A DNA stretch of 64,000 nt from Arthrobacter sp. Bz4. GTDB lineage: Bacteria; Actinomycetota; Actinomycetes; Actinomycetales; Micrococcaceae. The notes under the pieces are model-generated. The model saw nothing but the letters and a program-made list of their open reading frames with translations, was not told the origin of the DNA and did not search any database. The first letter of the stretch is position 1; every line of letters starts with the position of its first letter. Made by a program: the position numbers and the translations under genes. Shown here piece by piece: positions 18,241-27,764 of the stretch. The DNA is taken from assembly GCF_003075455.1 (NCBI RefSeq), contig NZ_QDAE01000005.1, forward strand, positions 62,001-126,000, in the 5' to 3' direction.

Positions 18241-19971
18241 TCAGCCGATCACTGCCGGCGCATGCGCCATGGTTGTTGGCAGGCTGACAGTGAACTTTGT
18301 GCCGGTTCCCAGCGAGCTGGAGCAATGAATGGTGCCGCCGTGGCCTTCGACGATTGCCTTGGTGATGGCCAGGCCCAAACCGACCCCGGGGATCGCCGAC
18401 TCCCTTGCGCTGTGGGCGCGAAAAAACCGACCGTAAATCAGGGCTGTCTCGTCCGGCGTCATGCCTATTCCACAGTCCTCGACTTCCAGCAAAACCCTTC
18501 CCTCTCCCGCATGTGCCCGGATGGTGACGGCTCCGCCGTCGGGCGAGTACTTAATGGCGTTTGAGAGCAGGTTATCTACTACCTGGCCCATCCTCATTGG
18601 ATCGGCGATGGCCCAGAGGCATTGAGGTACCTCCGAAACGAGTGTGATTCCGGCGTTGGTCGCATGTGTTCGGGCTGACCGTATCCGGGAGGTCAGGAGG
18701 GCCGTCAGTTCGGTCGGCTTGGCGTGCAGGCTGATCGAAGCGGAGGCTGCAGACAGGAGGTCCGAAACCAGGATGGAGAGGCGTTCAGCGTTCCGTCTGG
18801 CGATGGACAGGGACTCGCGGGTCTGCGGGGTCAGGAGGTTCGGGGACTCGAGTACCAGGTCGAGATGGCCGAGAATGGAGGTGAGTGGCGTGCTGAACTC
18901 GTGCGTGACATTGGCGACGAAGTCCTCCTTCACCGTCAGGGCCTTCACCAGATCGGTAACGTCCGTGAAGACGACGACGGAGCCGGTAAACTCGCCGTCT
19001 CCACCAGTCATCGGCCGTGCTGCTGTGGACACCGCCCGTTGGCAGTCCCCTTCGCCCAACCAGAGAAGGTTATTGGAGAACGATTCCCCCTCGGCGGCCC
19101 GGCGAATGGGGTGCAGCGATTCGGGTAGGGGAGTTGATCCCTTGCTTCGGAAGAACCGGATGTCCCCGTCGTAGTCCTGGGAAGACGCTCCCTGCTGGAA
19201 CAGTTGCTGCTGCCGGTTGGACAGCAAGGTGTTTCCTCCCGTATCGACGGCGACGACGCCGACGTCGACGGTGTCGAGGATGGCAGCGAGAAGTCTTTCG
19301 CGATCACCACTCTGTGTCTCAAGGGCCAACACCTCATCAGCCTTTTGCTGCAACTCCAGCCGTTGCATCCGCATCTGGAGCGTGAGGACCCTCATGACGA
19401 GGAAAAGGGCCAGCGTCATGGTGGGGAGCAACAGGGTGTCCACCAAGGATGCATAGGTGGTGGTGGAGTCCAGTAGATAGGGGAAAAGCACAATAAGGTA
19501 GGGCCCAACGAAGCTGACTACCGCGGATAGCAGCGGCATCAGACCGGACGCAGCGAGCCAGACGACCGGGAACGCCGCTAGCGCGCCAAGGCCAGGGACG
19601 ATGTCGACGGCGCCGTTCCGGCAGAGCAGAATTGCGACGAAATCAAGGATGGGGATGACAAGCAATGCCCCCGTCGGTAGGCGCCCCCACGGAATCAGGA
19701 AACACGCCGCGAAGAGTGCAATAGTCAGGAATAGTCCTGCGACGAAGAGCCCGTTCAGCAGTAAATCCGGATTCAATAACGGTGCGGTGGCGGCGATAAT
19801 TACGACCGCAATCGTCAGGGGCAATTGGTGCGTCGCAGCCCTCCGTCGGGAGTTGAAGCCCCCCTCAAACCGTCCGAATCCAGGCAGCCACAAGCGCTCA
19901 GGCGTAGCCGAGTTTCCGGAATCATGGCGAGAGTATTCGGTTGTCGGCTTCCCCGGGCCGTCGTAACGCAT
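18241..19971 (-). CDS. Membrane sensor histidine kinase with PAS domain
   Basis: Encodes 576 residues from ATG at 19971; the frame stays open to a TTG at 20067. About six membrane helices occupy residues 45-195, then a PAS-like domain (LLAAILDTVDVGVVAVDTGG) and a HisKA box FVANVTHEFSTPLTSILGHL with the phospho-accepting His near residue 358. HATPase boxes N (VDNLLSNAIKYS), G1 (DCGIGMTPDE), F and G2 (GVGLGLAITKAIVEGHGG) are intact. CATAAT lies six bases before the ATG, so the mRNA may be leaderless. The adjacent divergent response regulator is the likely partner. The signal is unknown. Confidence 0.88.
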   Translation of the reverse strand: MRYDGPGKPTTEYSRHDSGNSATPERLWLPGFGRFEGGFNSRRRAATHQLPLTIAVVIIAATAPLLNPDLLLNGLFVAGLFLTIALFAACFLIPWGRLPTGALLVIPILDFVAILLCRNGAVDIVPGLGALAAFPVVWLAASGLMPLLSAVVSFVGPYLIVLFPYLLDSTTTYASLVDTLLLPTMTLALFLVMRVLTLQMRMQRLELQQKADEVLALETQSGDRERLLAAILDTVDVGVVAVDTGGNTLLSNRQQQLFQQGASSQDYDGDIRFFRSKGSTPLPESLHPIRRAAEGESFSNNLLWLGEGDCQRAVSTAARPMTGGDGEFTGSVVVFTDVTDLVKALTVKEDFVANVTHEFSTPLTSILGHLDLVLESPNLLTPQTRESLSIARRNAERLSILVSDLLSAASASISLHAKPTELTALLTSRIRSARTHATNAGITLVSEVPQCLWAIADPMRMGQVVDNLLSNAIKYSPDGGAVTIRAHAGEGRVLLEVEDCGIGMTPDETALIYGRFFRAHSARESAIPGVGLGLAITKAIVEGHGGTIHCSSSLGTGTKFTVSLPTTMAHAPAVIG

Positions 19972-20187
19972 GCGCCTATTATGTCCCAACAATAGGCTTT
20001 GCCCACCCTTGCACCGGAAATCTCGCAAATTGATACTCAGTCGATACGGGCGCCGGATTGAAACCAAGCAGGCTCCGCGGCAAAGAGTATGCTGGGGGAC
20101 CGAACGGAAGTATTGTGAAATGCGGGGGGACGTATCCTTTACAGCCCAATGGCCTAGCGGTCAGACGAGCCGAGAATAGGGAATGAT

Positions 20188-20940
20188 ATGAGCGATCCCG
20201 GAGTTGCAGTGGTCATCGAAGACGATGCCGATGTGCGTAATCTGGTTGATGCTGTTCTCACTCAATCTGGATTTGAGGTTCACTCGGCAGGCTCCGGCCG
20301 GGCAGGTGTCGAGCTGGTCGGCAAACATAACGCGACCATTGTGACCCTCGATGTGGGACTTCCGGATATTGACGGGTACGAGGTACTCCGCAGGATCCGG
20401 CAGTCAAGCAATTGCTACGTTCTGATGCTGACGGCGAGAACCGACGAATTGGATACCCTGACCGCACTGCAATCGGGTGCCGATGATTTCATCACCAAAC
20501 CTTTCCGCCCACGGGAACTCCGGGCCCGGATAGCCGCCATGCTCCGCAGGCCACGGAACCCCGATGCATCCGGTGAGGGCAGCGCTCCTCCTCCCGATGA
20601 GGGCGAGCCGGGGGTGCTGCTGCACAATGGGCTGGCGCTCAACCACGAAACGCGGACCGCAACGTTGGGCGGAAACAAACTCAGCCTCACACGCAGCGAG
20701 TTCGATTTGCTGCACGATCTCCTTCGAAGCGGCGGATCAGTCCGTACCAAAGCGAATCTGGTCCGGGTTGTCAGGGGGCACCACTACCGGGACGACGCCT
20801 ATATCAGTGATGCCGACGAGCGGGCGGTTGAGGTCCATATGGGCAACCTCCGCCGCAAGCTGGGTGAGGATACGCGCGAACCAAGATGGCTGTTGACCGT
20901 CCGCGGGGTGGGCTACAGGTTGGCACCGAAACGGACCTGA
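20188..20940 (+). CDS. OmpR-family response regulator
   Basis: Encodes 250 residues. The receiver domain is residues 6-118, with acidic residues E11 and D12, phospho-acceptor Asp55 in TLDVGLPDIDG, a Thr in MLTART and the conserved Lys in FITKPF. A linker of about 25 residues precedes a winged-helix DNA-binding domain (RSEFDLLHDLLRSGG, VEVHMGNLRRKLGED, VRGVGYRLAP). It is a transcription factor, probably phosphorylated by the divergent kinase. The ATG follows AATAGGGAATGAT. Confidence 0.92.
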   Translation: MSDPGVAVVIEDDADVRNLVDAVLTQSGFEVHSAGSGRAGVELVGKHNATIVTLDVGLPDIDGYEVLRRIRQSSNCYVLMLTARTDELDTLTALQSGADDFITKPFRPRELRARIAAMLRRPRNPDASGEGSAPPPDEGEPGVLLHNGLALNHETRTATLGGNKLSLTRSEFDLLHDLLRSGGSVRTKANLVRVVRGHHYRDDAYISDADERAVEVHMGNLRRKLGEDTREPRWLLTVRGVGYRLAPKRT

Positions 20941-20960
20941 TCCAGCGGCCAGAGTTCGTC

Positions 20961-21368
20961 TTACCCGAGAACAGATTCGGAGCAGAGAGCCAGTTCGCGG
21001 ATCGTTTGAATGCCACACGCTTCCACGATCGGAAGGATGTCGGCGGCTTTGATCGGGTCGTTGAGTTGGATTGACTCTTCCAGGGCGGACGCCAGGCTGG
21101 CAAGCCGCGCCGCCCCGACCATCATTGAGCTAGTCCGGACGCTCAGCACCGCTTCCATGGCGGCCGCGTGGTCACGACGGGAAACGGTGTCCGCCAGCCG
21201 GATAAACCTCTCATCCCAAACATGGATGAAGTCGAGGATAAATGCCTTGACCGCCGACGGGTTTTCGAGTTGATCTGCAAGGGCCATTAGGGTGTCTTGA
21301 TCGATGAGGGGAACACGGTCCTGTGGAGAAAGTATCAGGGGCAGCACTGAGCGATTGGTGCGGTACAT
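20961..21368 (-). CDS. HPt-like protein lacking the phospho-histidine
   Basis: Encodes 135 residues, all-helical in appearance. The segment around residues 68-100 (AVLSVRTSSMMVGAARLASL) aligns with the HPt signature AHxLKGSAxxxGA. However, the histidine position is Leu75 and the Lys-Gly that follow are Arg-Thr. It ends 20 bases after the response-regulator stop, convergently, and is divergent from the GGDEF/EAL gene. It may be a pseudo-phosphotransfer or docking protein. Family membership is by pattern only and needs a profile search. Confidence 0.6.
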   Translation of the reverse strand: MYRTNRSVLPLILSPQDRVPLIDQDTLMALADQLENPSAVKAFILDFIHVWDERFIRLADTVSRRDHAAAMEAVLSVRTSSMMVGAARLASLASALEESIQLNDPIKAADILPIVEACGIQTIRELALCSESVLG

Positions 21369-21441
21369 TCCGCCACCGTGTAAACCGTCCTCACCGCTTT
21401 AAGCACGGCGCAATTTGCAGGGATCATTTACCGAGGGTACT

Positions 21442-21470
21442 TTGACAGGCTTTAGTTCGGTCGATAGTTT
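21442..21470 (+). promoter_or_regulatory. Promoter of the GGDEF/EAL gene
   Basis: A perfect TTGACA at 21442-21447 and TAGTTT at 21465-21470 are separated by 17 bases. It lies 79 bases before the start codon at 21550 in the divergent gap, and is one of the best -35 matches in the window. Confidence 0.6.
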
Positions 21471-21549
21471 GGGTTACCCTGCGCAAAAGCTGCGTTATTC
21501 CTTTGCATGGTCCGTTCATGGTAGGCCCGGCCGATCGTTGGCATAGGCT

Positions 21550-24396
21550 GTGATGATGACCACGTACCGACCCTCGGTCCCGGCCGACGGCAATCCCGCG
21601 CAGCGCCCGCGGGCAGGATTGCGTGAAACCCTTGACGCGCTCCCGGTTGCGGTGGGGCTACTCGATGCGGATGGGGTGATCTCAGCCGTGAATCGGGAAT
21701 GGGAGCGTTTCTCTCAGCCCTTCGCCGGGATCGCAGCTCCGGTCGCCGGGGTCTCCTACCTGAGGGAATGTGTTGCGGCGGCAGCGCAGGGTGACAGCGC
21801 CGCTGTTGAAGTTTCAGCTGGTCTCCACGCTGTCCTGAGCGGAGACCATCAAAACCTCGCGCTTGAGTACCCGTCTCAGGGCGGTGAACGCTGGATTCGC
21901 ACGCGCATCTGCAAGAGTGACGGCGGCGGTCTGGTGGTCACCCACATCGACATCACGTCGCAGCGAGTCGCGCAGCAGGAAAGCTCCTTCCAGGCATCGC
22001 TGCTCGACGCCGTCGGGCAATCAGTTGTCGCCATTGATTTACAGGGGCGGATTACCTACTGGAACGACGCCTCGGTCCAGATGCTGGGGTGGAGCGCGGG
22101 GGATGCGGTTGGCCGACACTTCGCGGATCTCGCCCTGTTCGACAATGGCTCCAGAGCGACCGCGATTATTGCCCAGGTATCGTCGGGGAAGCCGTGGTCT
22201 GGCGAGCATTGGACCAAACACAGAAACGGTCGCCGTCTGTCCGTCTACTCAACAATCACCCCGCTGTATGACAAAGCAGGGCAGGTAATCGCGGTAATCG
22301 ATGTCTCCACGGACACGACCGAATCGAATCGTGCCCAGGCCGAGATGAGTCGGCTGTCGAGTCTGGTCGAATTTTCGAACGATGCGATTAACGGTGCAAC
22401 CCTCGATGGGATTATCACCAGTTGGAATGCCGGAGCTGAACGCATCTACGGCTATTCGCCGGAGGAGGCGATTGGCCGTAGCGTACTGATGCTCTCACCC
22501 GAGGAACGTACCGGTCCGGATGAGGAGCTGCGTGACAAGCTTCGGCGGGGGGAGCCGGTGATCGGCCAGCTGGTTCGGGGGATGCGAAAAGACGGATCCC
22601 TGTTGGACATTTCGCTCACACTCTCCCCGATGTACGACGAGCAGGGACAATTGGTCGGTTCATCGGCGGTCGCCCGTGATGTCTCCGAGATCAACAGGCT
22701 CCGCGCCGCTTCCGAACTGGAGCGGGACCGGCTGGCAGCTGCCCAGGAAATGGCCCACGTTGGGTCCGTGGAGTGGGATGCCCTTGCCGACCGGGTCTGG
22801 CGGTCTGATGAATATTGCAGGATCCATGGACTCCCGGTTACGGCGGAGGGCTCGCGTGGGCCACTGTTGAGTGCGGTGCACCCGGAGGATCGCGACCGTA
22901 TTGCCCTGCTGTGGAAAGACTTGATGGACCACGGCACGTCAGTCGATTTCACCTACCGTGTGGGGGACCCGGACGGAGACGTGCGATGGGTTTACGCTCG
23001 GGCGATTCTTGAGCGGGACGACGACGGCCGGCCGGTCAAGATGCTGGGGACAGCCCTGGACATCACGGAGCGAAAGCTGGGGGAACAGGCGCTTGAACGC
23101 CTTGCGTTCCGGGATCCGCTGACCGGCTTGGCGAACCGGGCGCTGCTCACGGAGAGCATTCAGGAGGCTCTGGCCGAGTGCACGCTGAGAGCCTCACACG
23201 TTGGAGTGCTCTTCCTCGACGTGGACCGTTTCAAGGTCATCAACGACGGCCTGGGCCACGCTGCAGGGGATAGCCTTCTGGTCCAGCTGTCGTCCCGGTT
23301 GCTGGCTGCTGTTCGACCAGAGGACACCCTGGCCCGTTTTGCTGGCGATGAGTTCGTCATTGTCTGCGCGGACATGACTGAGGACAGCGCGAAAAGACTG
23401 GCTCACCGGATCCGCGCAGCAGTGCAAATACCGTTCGAGCTCCTGGACCGGGAAGTGTTCGTGGATGTCAGTATCGGCATCGCCATCTCCTCGGCCGATG
23501 ACACCCCGGAATCATTGCTGCACAATTCCGATGCCGCGATGTATCGGGCCAAGGTGAGCGGTAGGAACAAAGCAATCGTTTTCGACGAGGCAATGCACCG
23601 GCGAGCAGCGCTGCGGCTGGCCGTCGAAACGGAGCTGCCCCGTGCCATCGAGCGCGACCAATTGCAGGTTCACTACCAACCGGTGATTGATGTGGCGAAC
23701 GGTAAACCAGTCGGATTTGAAGCCCTGGTGAGATGGCAGCACCCGGAGCACGGTCTGATTGGGCCTGATGCGTTCATTCCGGTCGCTGAAGAAACCGGTC
23801 AGATTGTGCCGATCGGGTTATGGGTGCTCAACCGGGCTCTCCAGCAGATGAAGTGGTGGAAGGCGAACCTGCCCGGTGCGGAAAAATGGCGGATGGCTGT
23901 GAATCTTTCGGCGCGGCAACTGCAGGACGCAGGCCTTCACTCAGCAGTGGGCACCGCCATTCGGACGGCAGGGATTGAACCGTCGGCAGTGATCCTGGAA
24001 ATCACCGAATCTGTCCTGATGGGCGACGCCGACCAGTCACTAAAAACGCTGACCAAACTCCGCAGCCTTGGGATTGGCATTGCGGTTGATGACTTTGGCA
24101 CTGGCTACTCCTCATTGAGTTATCTCAGACGCTTTCCCGTCACATCATTGAAAATTGACCGGTCATTCATTGACGGTCTGGGTGGTAGCGACGTGCACGC
24201 TGGCCCGATTGTGGAAGCCATTGCCGCGATGGGGCAGGCTCTGGGTCTACGGGTAGTGGCTGAAGGAGTGGAAACCGCTGAGCAACTGGACGAGCTGTCC
24301 CGGATGCAGGTGCACATTGCGCAAGGGTACCTGTGGTCGCCGGCTTTGCCGGCGGACCAGGTGCCCGCGTGGTTCGCTGCGCACCAGGGGCAGTAA
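21550..24396 (+). CDS. Multi-PAS GGDEF-EAL cyclic-di-GMP enzyme
   Basis: Encodes 948 residues; GTG at 21550 is followed directly by two ATG codons, so the exact start is uncertain by two codons. Four PAS-type sensor units are seen at about 20-140, 145-265, 275-395 and 400-520. The GGDEF domain (about 530-690) has the active AGDEF motif and an RPED inhibitory I-site five residues before it. The EAL domain (about 705-945) has FEALVRWQHP, LEITES, DDFGTGYSS and LKIDRSFIDG, so both synthase and phosphodiesterase look catalytically complete. No membrane segment is seen. It lies next to the Tad locus and may tune c-di-GMP for it (inference). Confidence 0.93.
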   Translation: MMMTTYRPSVPADGNPAQRPRAGLRETLDALPVAVGLLDADGVISAVNREWERFSQPFAGIAAPVAGVSYLRECVAAAAQGDSAAVEVSAGLHAVLSGDHQNLALEYPSQGGERWIRTRICKSDGGGLVVTHIDITSQRVAQQESSFQASLLDAVGQSVVAIDLQGRITYWNDASVQMLGWSAGDAVGRHFADLALFDNGSRATAIIAQVSSGKPWSGEHWTKHRNGRRLSVYSTITPLYDKAGQVIAVIDVSTDTTESNRAQAEMSRLSSLVEFSNDAINGATLDGIITSWNAGAERIYGYSPEEAIGRSVLMLSPEERTGPDEELRDKLRRGEPVIGQLVRGMRKDGSLLDISLTLSPMYDEQGQLVGSSAVARDVSEINRLRAASELERDRLAAAQEMAHVGSVEWDALADRVWRSDEYCRIHGLPVTAEGSRGPLLSAVHPEDRDRIALLWKDLMDHGTSVDFTYRVGDPDGDVRWVYARAILERDDDGRPVKMLGTALDITERKLGEQALERLAFRDPLTGLANRALLTESIQEALAECTLRASHVGVLFLDVDRFKVINDGLGHAAGDSLLVQLSSRLLAAVRPEDTLARFAGDEFVIVCADMTEDSAKRLAHRIRAAVQIPFELLDREVFVDVSIGIAISSADDTPESLLHNSDAAMYRAKVSGRNKAIVFDEAMHRRAALRLAVETELPRAIERDQLQVHYQPVIDVANGKPVGFEALVRWQHPEHGLIGPDAFIPVAEETGQIVPIGLWVLNRALQQMKWWKANLPGAEKWRMAVNLSARQLQDAGLHSAVGTAIRTAGIEPSAVILEITESVLMGDADQSLKTLTKLRSLGIGIAVDDFGTGYSSLSYLRRFPVTSLKIDRSFIDGLGGSDVHAGPIVEAIAAMGQALGLRVVAEGVETAEQLDELSRMQVHIAQGYLWSPALPADQVPAWFAAHQGQ

Positions 24397-24408
24397 GGAT
24401 AACGGCAA

Positions 24409-24425
24409 GTCAGATCGATTCTGAC
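24409..24425. terminator. Weak hairpin between convergent genes
   Basis: GTCAGA at 24409-24414 pairs with TCTGAC at 24420-24425 across a five-base loop. It lies in the 44-base gap between the convergent GGDEF/EAL and tadC genes. It could serve as a bidirectional terminator but has no long T-tract. Confidence 0.3.
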
Positions 24426-24440
24426 AAAGCTGGGCTCAAC

Positions 24441-25319
24441 TTACCCAACCGTCTCAAAGACGTTTATTGCTGCGGGCCCGAGTAGCACCATAAACAGCAC
24501 GGGCAGGATGCAGACCATCAGCGGGAACAGTACCTTGACGGGGATCTGCATGGCCTTCTCCTCAGCACGTTGTCTGCGCTTCAATCTCATTTCGCTCGCT
24601 TGAACTCGGAGGACGCTTGAGATTGAAATGCCGTAACGGTCTGCTTGCACTATCGCATTCACAAAACGTCGAAGGTCCGGCGCCTTAGTTCTAGCCAGTA
24701 GGGCCATATACGCGTCACGTCGTCCCATACCTAGCTGCATATCTTGAAGGGTGCGTACCAGTTCGGCGGCCAGAGGCCCCTTACCGTTTTGTCCCGCTCG
24801 CGCCATAGCTGAATCGAATCCCAATCCAGCCTCAACTGCGATGGTCATTTGATCGAGCGTGTCAGGAAGCTCAAGGGCGATAGCAGCCTGACGTTCAGTT
24901 CCTTTGCTGTAGACAAGAAGATCTGGTACGAAATAGGCAACGGCGGTCAGAGCGACAGCCAGAAGCATACTTTTGGGGCCGGGCATGTTGCCAACATAAA
25001 GGAAGCTTAGAAGAACGGCAGCCGTGCCGAGCGCGATTTTCGCGGTTACCAGACGTCTTAGGGGCCATTTCGGGGGGCGCCCCGCGAGGGCCAACTGACG
25101 GTCGAGCGTGGCTACCAGTCGATCGGGCGTGAACTTCCCTGCAATCTCCTCAAACCGGCCGCTCGACCGTTTCTTTGCCTTGGCCTCTGCGGCGATTCCA
25201 CGACGTAGGTTTTCTTGGATCGCTTTTTTATGGGGTGTGCGCTGACCGAAGAGGGACCAACCGAGCAACGGTAGGGCTGCGGCGATCGCCATGATTCCGA
25301 GCCAAGTGGTGAGTGGCAT
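24441..25319 (-). CDS. tadC: Tad pilus inner-membrane protein TadC
   Basis: Encodes 292 residues, a type II secretion F domain protein. Membrane helices lie near the N terminus (LGIMAIAAALPLLGWSLFG), at about 110-145, and at the C terminus (PLMVCILPVLFMVLLGPAAI). The F-domain core includes TIAVEAGLGFDSAMARAG. TadC and TadB form the platform for the TadA ATPase in Flp pilus assembly. It is the last gene of the minus-strand Tad run, 25 bases after tadB. Base composition is lower in GC than neighbouring housekeeping genes. Confidence 0.88.
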   Translation of the reverse strand: MPLTTWLGIMAIAAALPLLGWSLFGQRTPHKKAIQENLRRGIAAEAKAKKRSSGRFEEIAGKFTPDRLVATLDRQLALAGRPPKWPLRRLVTAKIALGTAAVLLSFLYVGNMPGPKSMLLAVALTAVAYFVPDLLVYSKGTERQAAIALELPDTLDQMTIAVEAGLGFDSAMARAGQNGKGPLAAELVRTLQDMQLGMGRRDAYMALLARTKAPDLRRFVNAIVQADRYGISISSVLRVQASEMRLKRRQRAEEKAMQIPVKVLFPLMVCILPVLFMVLLGPAAINVFETVG

Positions 25320-25344
25320 TCCGTTCTTCTTCCTCGTTCAGACT

Positions 25345-26298
25345 TCAGAATTTGAAGGAGACAACTTTTTTCATCCACAGTCCGCCCACTAGAAGGAGGA
25401 CGGCTGAGACTCCCATGATGAAGTACCCGATTGTGTTCTGAAAAAGGGGATTCATGTAGCCCGGGCTGACCACCATAAGGATCCCCGCCATTGCGAATGG
25501 AAGTCCCATAAGAATGTACGCGGATAGCTTGCCCTCTGCGCTGAGTGATTCGACCTGACGACGGATCTGATTTCGTTCCCTGATGGTCTGCCCCACCTGA
25601 TCAAGAACTGTCGCAAGATTCCCTCCCACTTCGCGGTGGATTGCGATTGCTTGAGCTACCCAAGAGAAGTCCTCCGACTGCATTCTCAGCGCTGCATCAT
25701 CCAAGGCTTCGCCCAGGTCCCGACCCAACCGGGTTTCATTAATGATCCTGGTGAACTCCTCGGTCGTTGGTGACTCCGAATCAACCGAGACTGCATCTAT
25801 TGCGCGCAGCAGGCTATGCCCTGCCCTCAGTCCGCCAGCCAGGAGCTGCAGAGTGTCATCTAATTGATCAGCAAACTGTTTCCGACGGCGTGCCGTGAGT
25901 AAACCGAGGCCAACCTTGACCAGAACTGGCACGGAGACCGCGAACATAATCCCGATGAAAGGACCAGAAAGGATCAATCCGACGCATGCGGCTAGTACAG
26001 CACCCACCCCTGTGAGCACCACGAAGTCGGCGGGGCGTAACTTCAATCCCGCGTCTTCCAGCTTTCCCGCGATACCTGCCATGAGATTACGGCTCTTAAG
26101 GAGGCTGTCTACTACACCTGTCGTCAGCGAGGCCAGTTGCGTTAGCTGAACCGATGAAGGCGTGGCAGTAGTCCTGGTGCGATTGAGGGTATTTCGTGGT
26201 TTGCGGGGGATGATGACAAGGAATATTGCTGAGGCGATAGCCGCGAAACACGCAATTATCCCGAGGAGAAGTTGTGTGATTGGGGGCTCCGGAGTCAT
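25345..26298 (-). CDS. tadB: Tad pilus inner-membrane protein TadB
   Basis: Encodes 317 residues with an N-terminal membrane helix (LLLGIIACFAAIASAIFLVI) and a type II secretion F domain containing LQLLAGGLRAGHSLLRAIDAV. Two C-terminal helices follow. It pairs with TadC as the assembly platform. Its start overlaps the tadA stop by four bases, showing translational coupling. Confidence 0.88.
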   Translation of the reverse strand: MTPEPPITQLLLGIIACFAAIASAIFLVIIPRKPRNTLNRTRTTATPSSVQLTQLASLTTGVVDSLLKSRNLMAGIAGKLEDAGLKLRPADFVVLTGVGAVLAACVGLILSGPFIGIMFAVSVPVLVKVGLGLLTARRRKQFADQLDDTLQLLAGGLRAGHSLLRAIDAVSVDSESPTTEEFTRIINETRLGRDLGEALDDAALRMQSEDFSWVAQAIAIHREVGGNLATVLDQVGQTIRERNQIRRQVESLSAEGKLSAYILMGLPFAMAGILMVVSPGYMNPLFQNTIGYFIMGVSAVLLLVGGLWMKKVVSFKF

Positions 26299-27764
26299 CG
26301 GTCGCCTCTGCCGTTAAGGGGTGAGCCAAATACGCTTGGGGAGAGCTCGATTCCCAGATCCCGGAACTTGTCGGTGAACTTTGGTCGGACCCCGGTCGCC
26401 ACCGGCTTGCCGAGGAAACGGCCGTTCGAATCGACTCCAGCGCTGTAGTCAAACACGAAAGCATCCTGCAGAGTCACTATTTCACCCTCCATCCCCTGTA
26501 CTTCAGTTACATGAGTCACGCGTCTTGTCCCATCACGCAACCGGGTCAGCTGAACTATTACATCGACCGCAGCGGCAATCTGTTCGCGTACCGCGCGCAG
26601 GGGCAGATCCATGCCCGCCATCAGGACAAGTGTTTCCAGTCGGGCAATCGCATCACGGGGGGAGTTGGAGTGCACGGTCGACAGTGAGCCATCATGACCG
26701 GTGTTCATCGCCTGGAGCATGTCCAGCGTTTCGCCGCCTCGGACCTCGCCCACCACAATACGATCCGGGCGCATTCTCAATGAGTTGCGGACCAGATCGC
26801 GGATAGTTATTTCGCCCTTGCCCTCAATGTTGGTGGGTCTGCTCTCCAAACGCACCACGTGGTCCTGTTGCAGTTGCAACTCAACCGCATCCTCAATCGT
26901 GACGATTCGTTCTCCTTCGGGGATGAATGATGAAAGGACGTTCAGAAGGGTGGTCTTGCCGGTACCGGTGCCCCCCGAAACGATGATGTTAAGTCGTGCC
27001 TTGACACATGCGTCAAGCAGTTCAGCCATGTCTGGTGATAGAGTCCCGAAGCCGATCAGGTCGTGAACCTGAAACGGATCTGTAGCAAACTTGCGGATGG
27101 TCAGGGACGATCCATTGACGGCCAGGGGAGGAATCACCGCGTTGACTCGGGAACCATCGGCGAGACGTGCATCCACCAGAGGTGACGATTCATCAATCCG
27201 GCGTCCCACCCGGGATACGATGCGTTCAATTACCTTACGGAGGTGTTCCTCCGAGGCAAACCGCACTCCGCTGCGGGTCAGCTTTCCATTGTGTTCTACG
27301 TAGATCATGTTCGGTCCGTTGACCATGATCTCGGTGACGTTCTCATCGTCAAGCAGATGCTGCAGCGGACCGTAGCCCAGCACATCATCGCTGACCCCAC
27401 GGATGAGCCGTTGCCGTTCCTCCTTGGAGAGCGGAACCTCTTCCTCCTCGACTACCTGAGTGAGTTCCTCTTGGACCAAGGCATGGAGTTGTTCTTCGGT
27501 TAGAGCAGAGTCAAGCAGTCTGTTTCCTAGCCGTTCGAACAGAATGCTTCCCGCTCGGTCTTTCAGCTTAGCGAGTGCGTCGCGAGCGGGGGCTGGTTGC
27601 TGCGCGGATGGCTTGCTCTGCCGGGAAGGTTGGCTAGCTGACTTCGTGGGCGTTGCTGGTTCCACGGCGGGGCGTGAAGGTGTCGGCCGGTCCTGCTCTG
27701 GCGCGGGAACCACGGACGGTCCAGCTGGTCGCCGGGCTGCCTCAAGACGCTCAGCGAGGTTCAT
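26295..27764 (-). CDS. tadA: Tad secretion ATPase TadA/CpaF
   Basis: Encodes 489 residues. After a Pro/Ala-rich N-terminal 80 residues comes the CpaF-type secretion ATPase: Walker A SGGTGTGKTTLLN, an Asp/Glu box, Walker B RPDRIVVGEVRGGETLDM and the His box TGHDGSLSTVHSNSPRDA. It powers Flp pilus assembly as a hexamer on the cytoplasmic face. It overlaps tadZ by four bases upstream and tadB downstream. All catalytic motifs are intact, so this gene is not itself decayed. Confidence 0.93.
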   Translation of the reverse strand: MNLAERLEAARRPAGPSVVPAPEQDRPTPSRPAVEPATPTKSASQPSRQSKPSAQQPAPARDALAKLKDRAGSILFERLGNRLLDSALTEEQLHALVQEELTQVVEEEEVPLSKEERQRLIRGVSDDVLGYGPLQHLLDDENVTEIMVNGPNMIYVEHNGKLTRSGVRFASEEHLRKVIERIVSRVGRRIDESSPLVDARLADGSRVNAVIPPLAVNGSSLTIRKFATDPFQVHDLIGFGTLSPDMAELLDACVKARLNIIVSGGTGTGKTTLLNVLSSFIPEGERIVTIEDAVELQLQQDHVVRLESRPTNIEGKGEITIRDLVRNSLRMRPDRIVVGEVRGGETLDMLQAMNTGHDGSLSTVHSNSPRDAIARLETLVLMAGMDLPLRAVREQIAAAVDVIVQLTRLRDGTRRVTHVTEVQGMEGEIVTLQDAFVFDYSAGVDSNGRFLGKPVATGVRPKFTDKFRDLGIELSPSVFGSPLNGRGDR

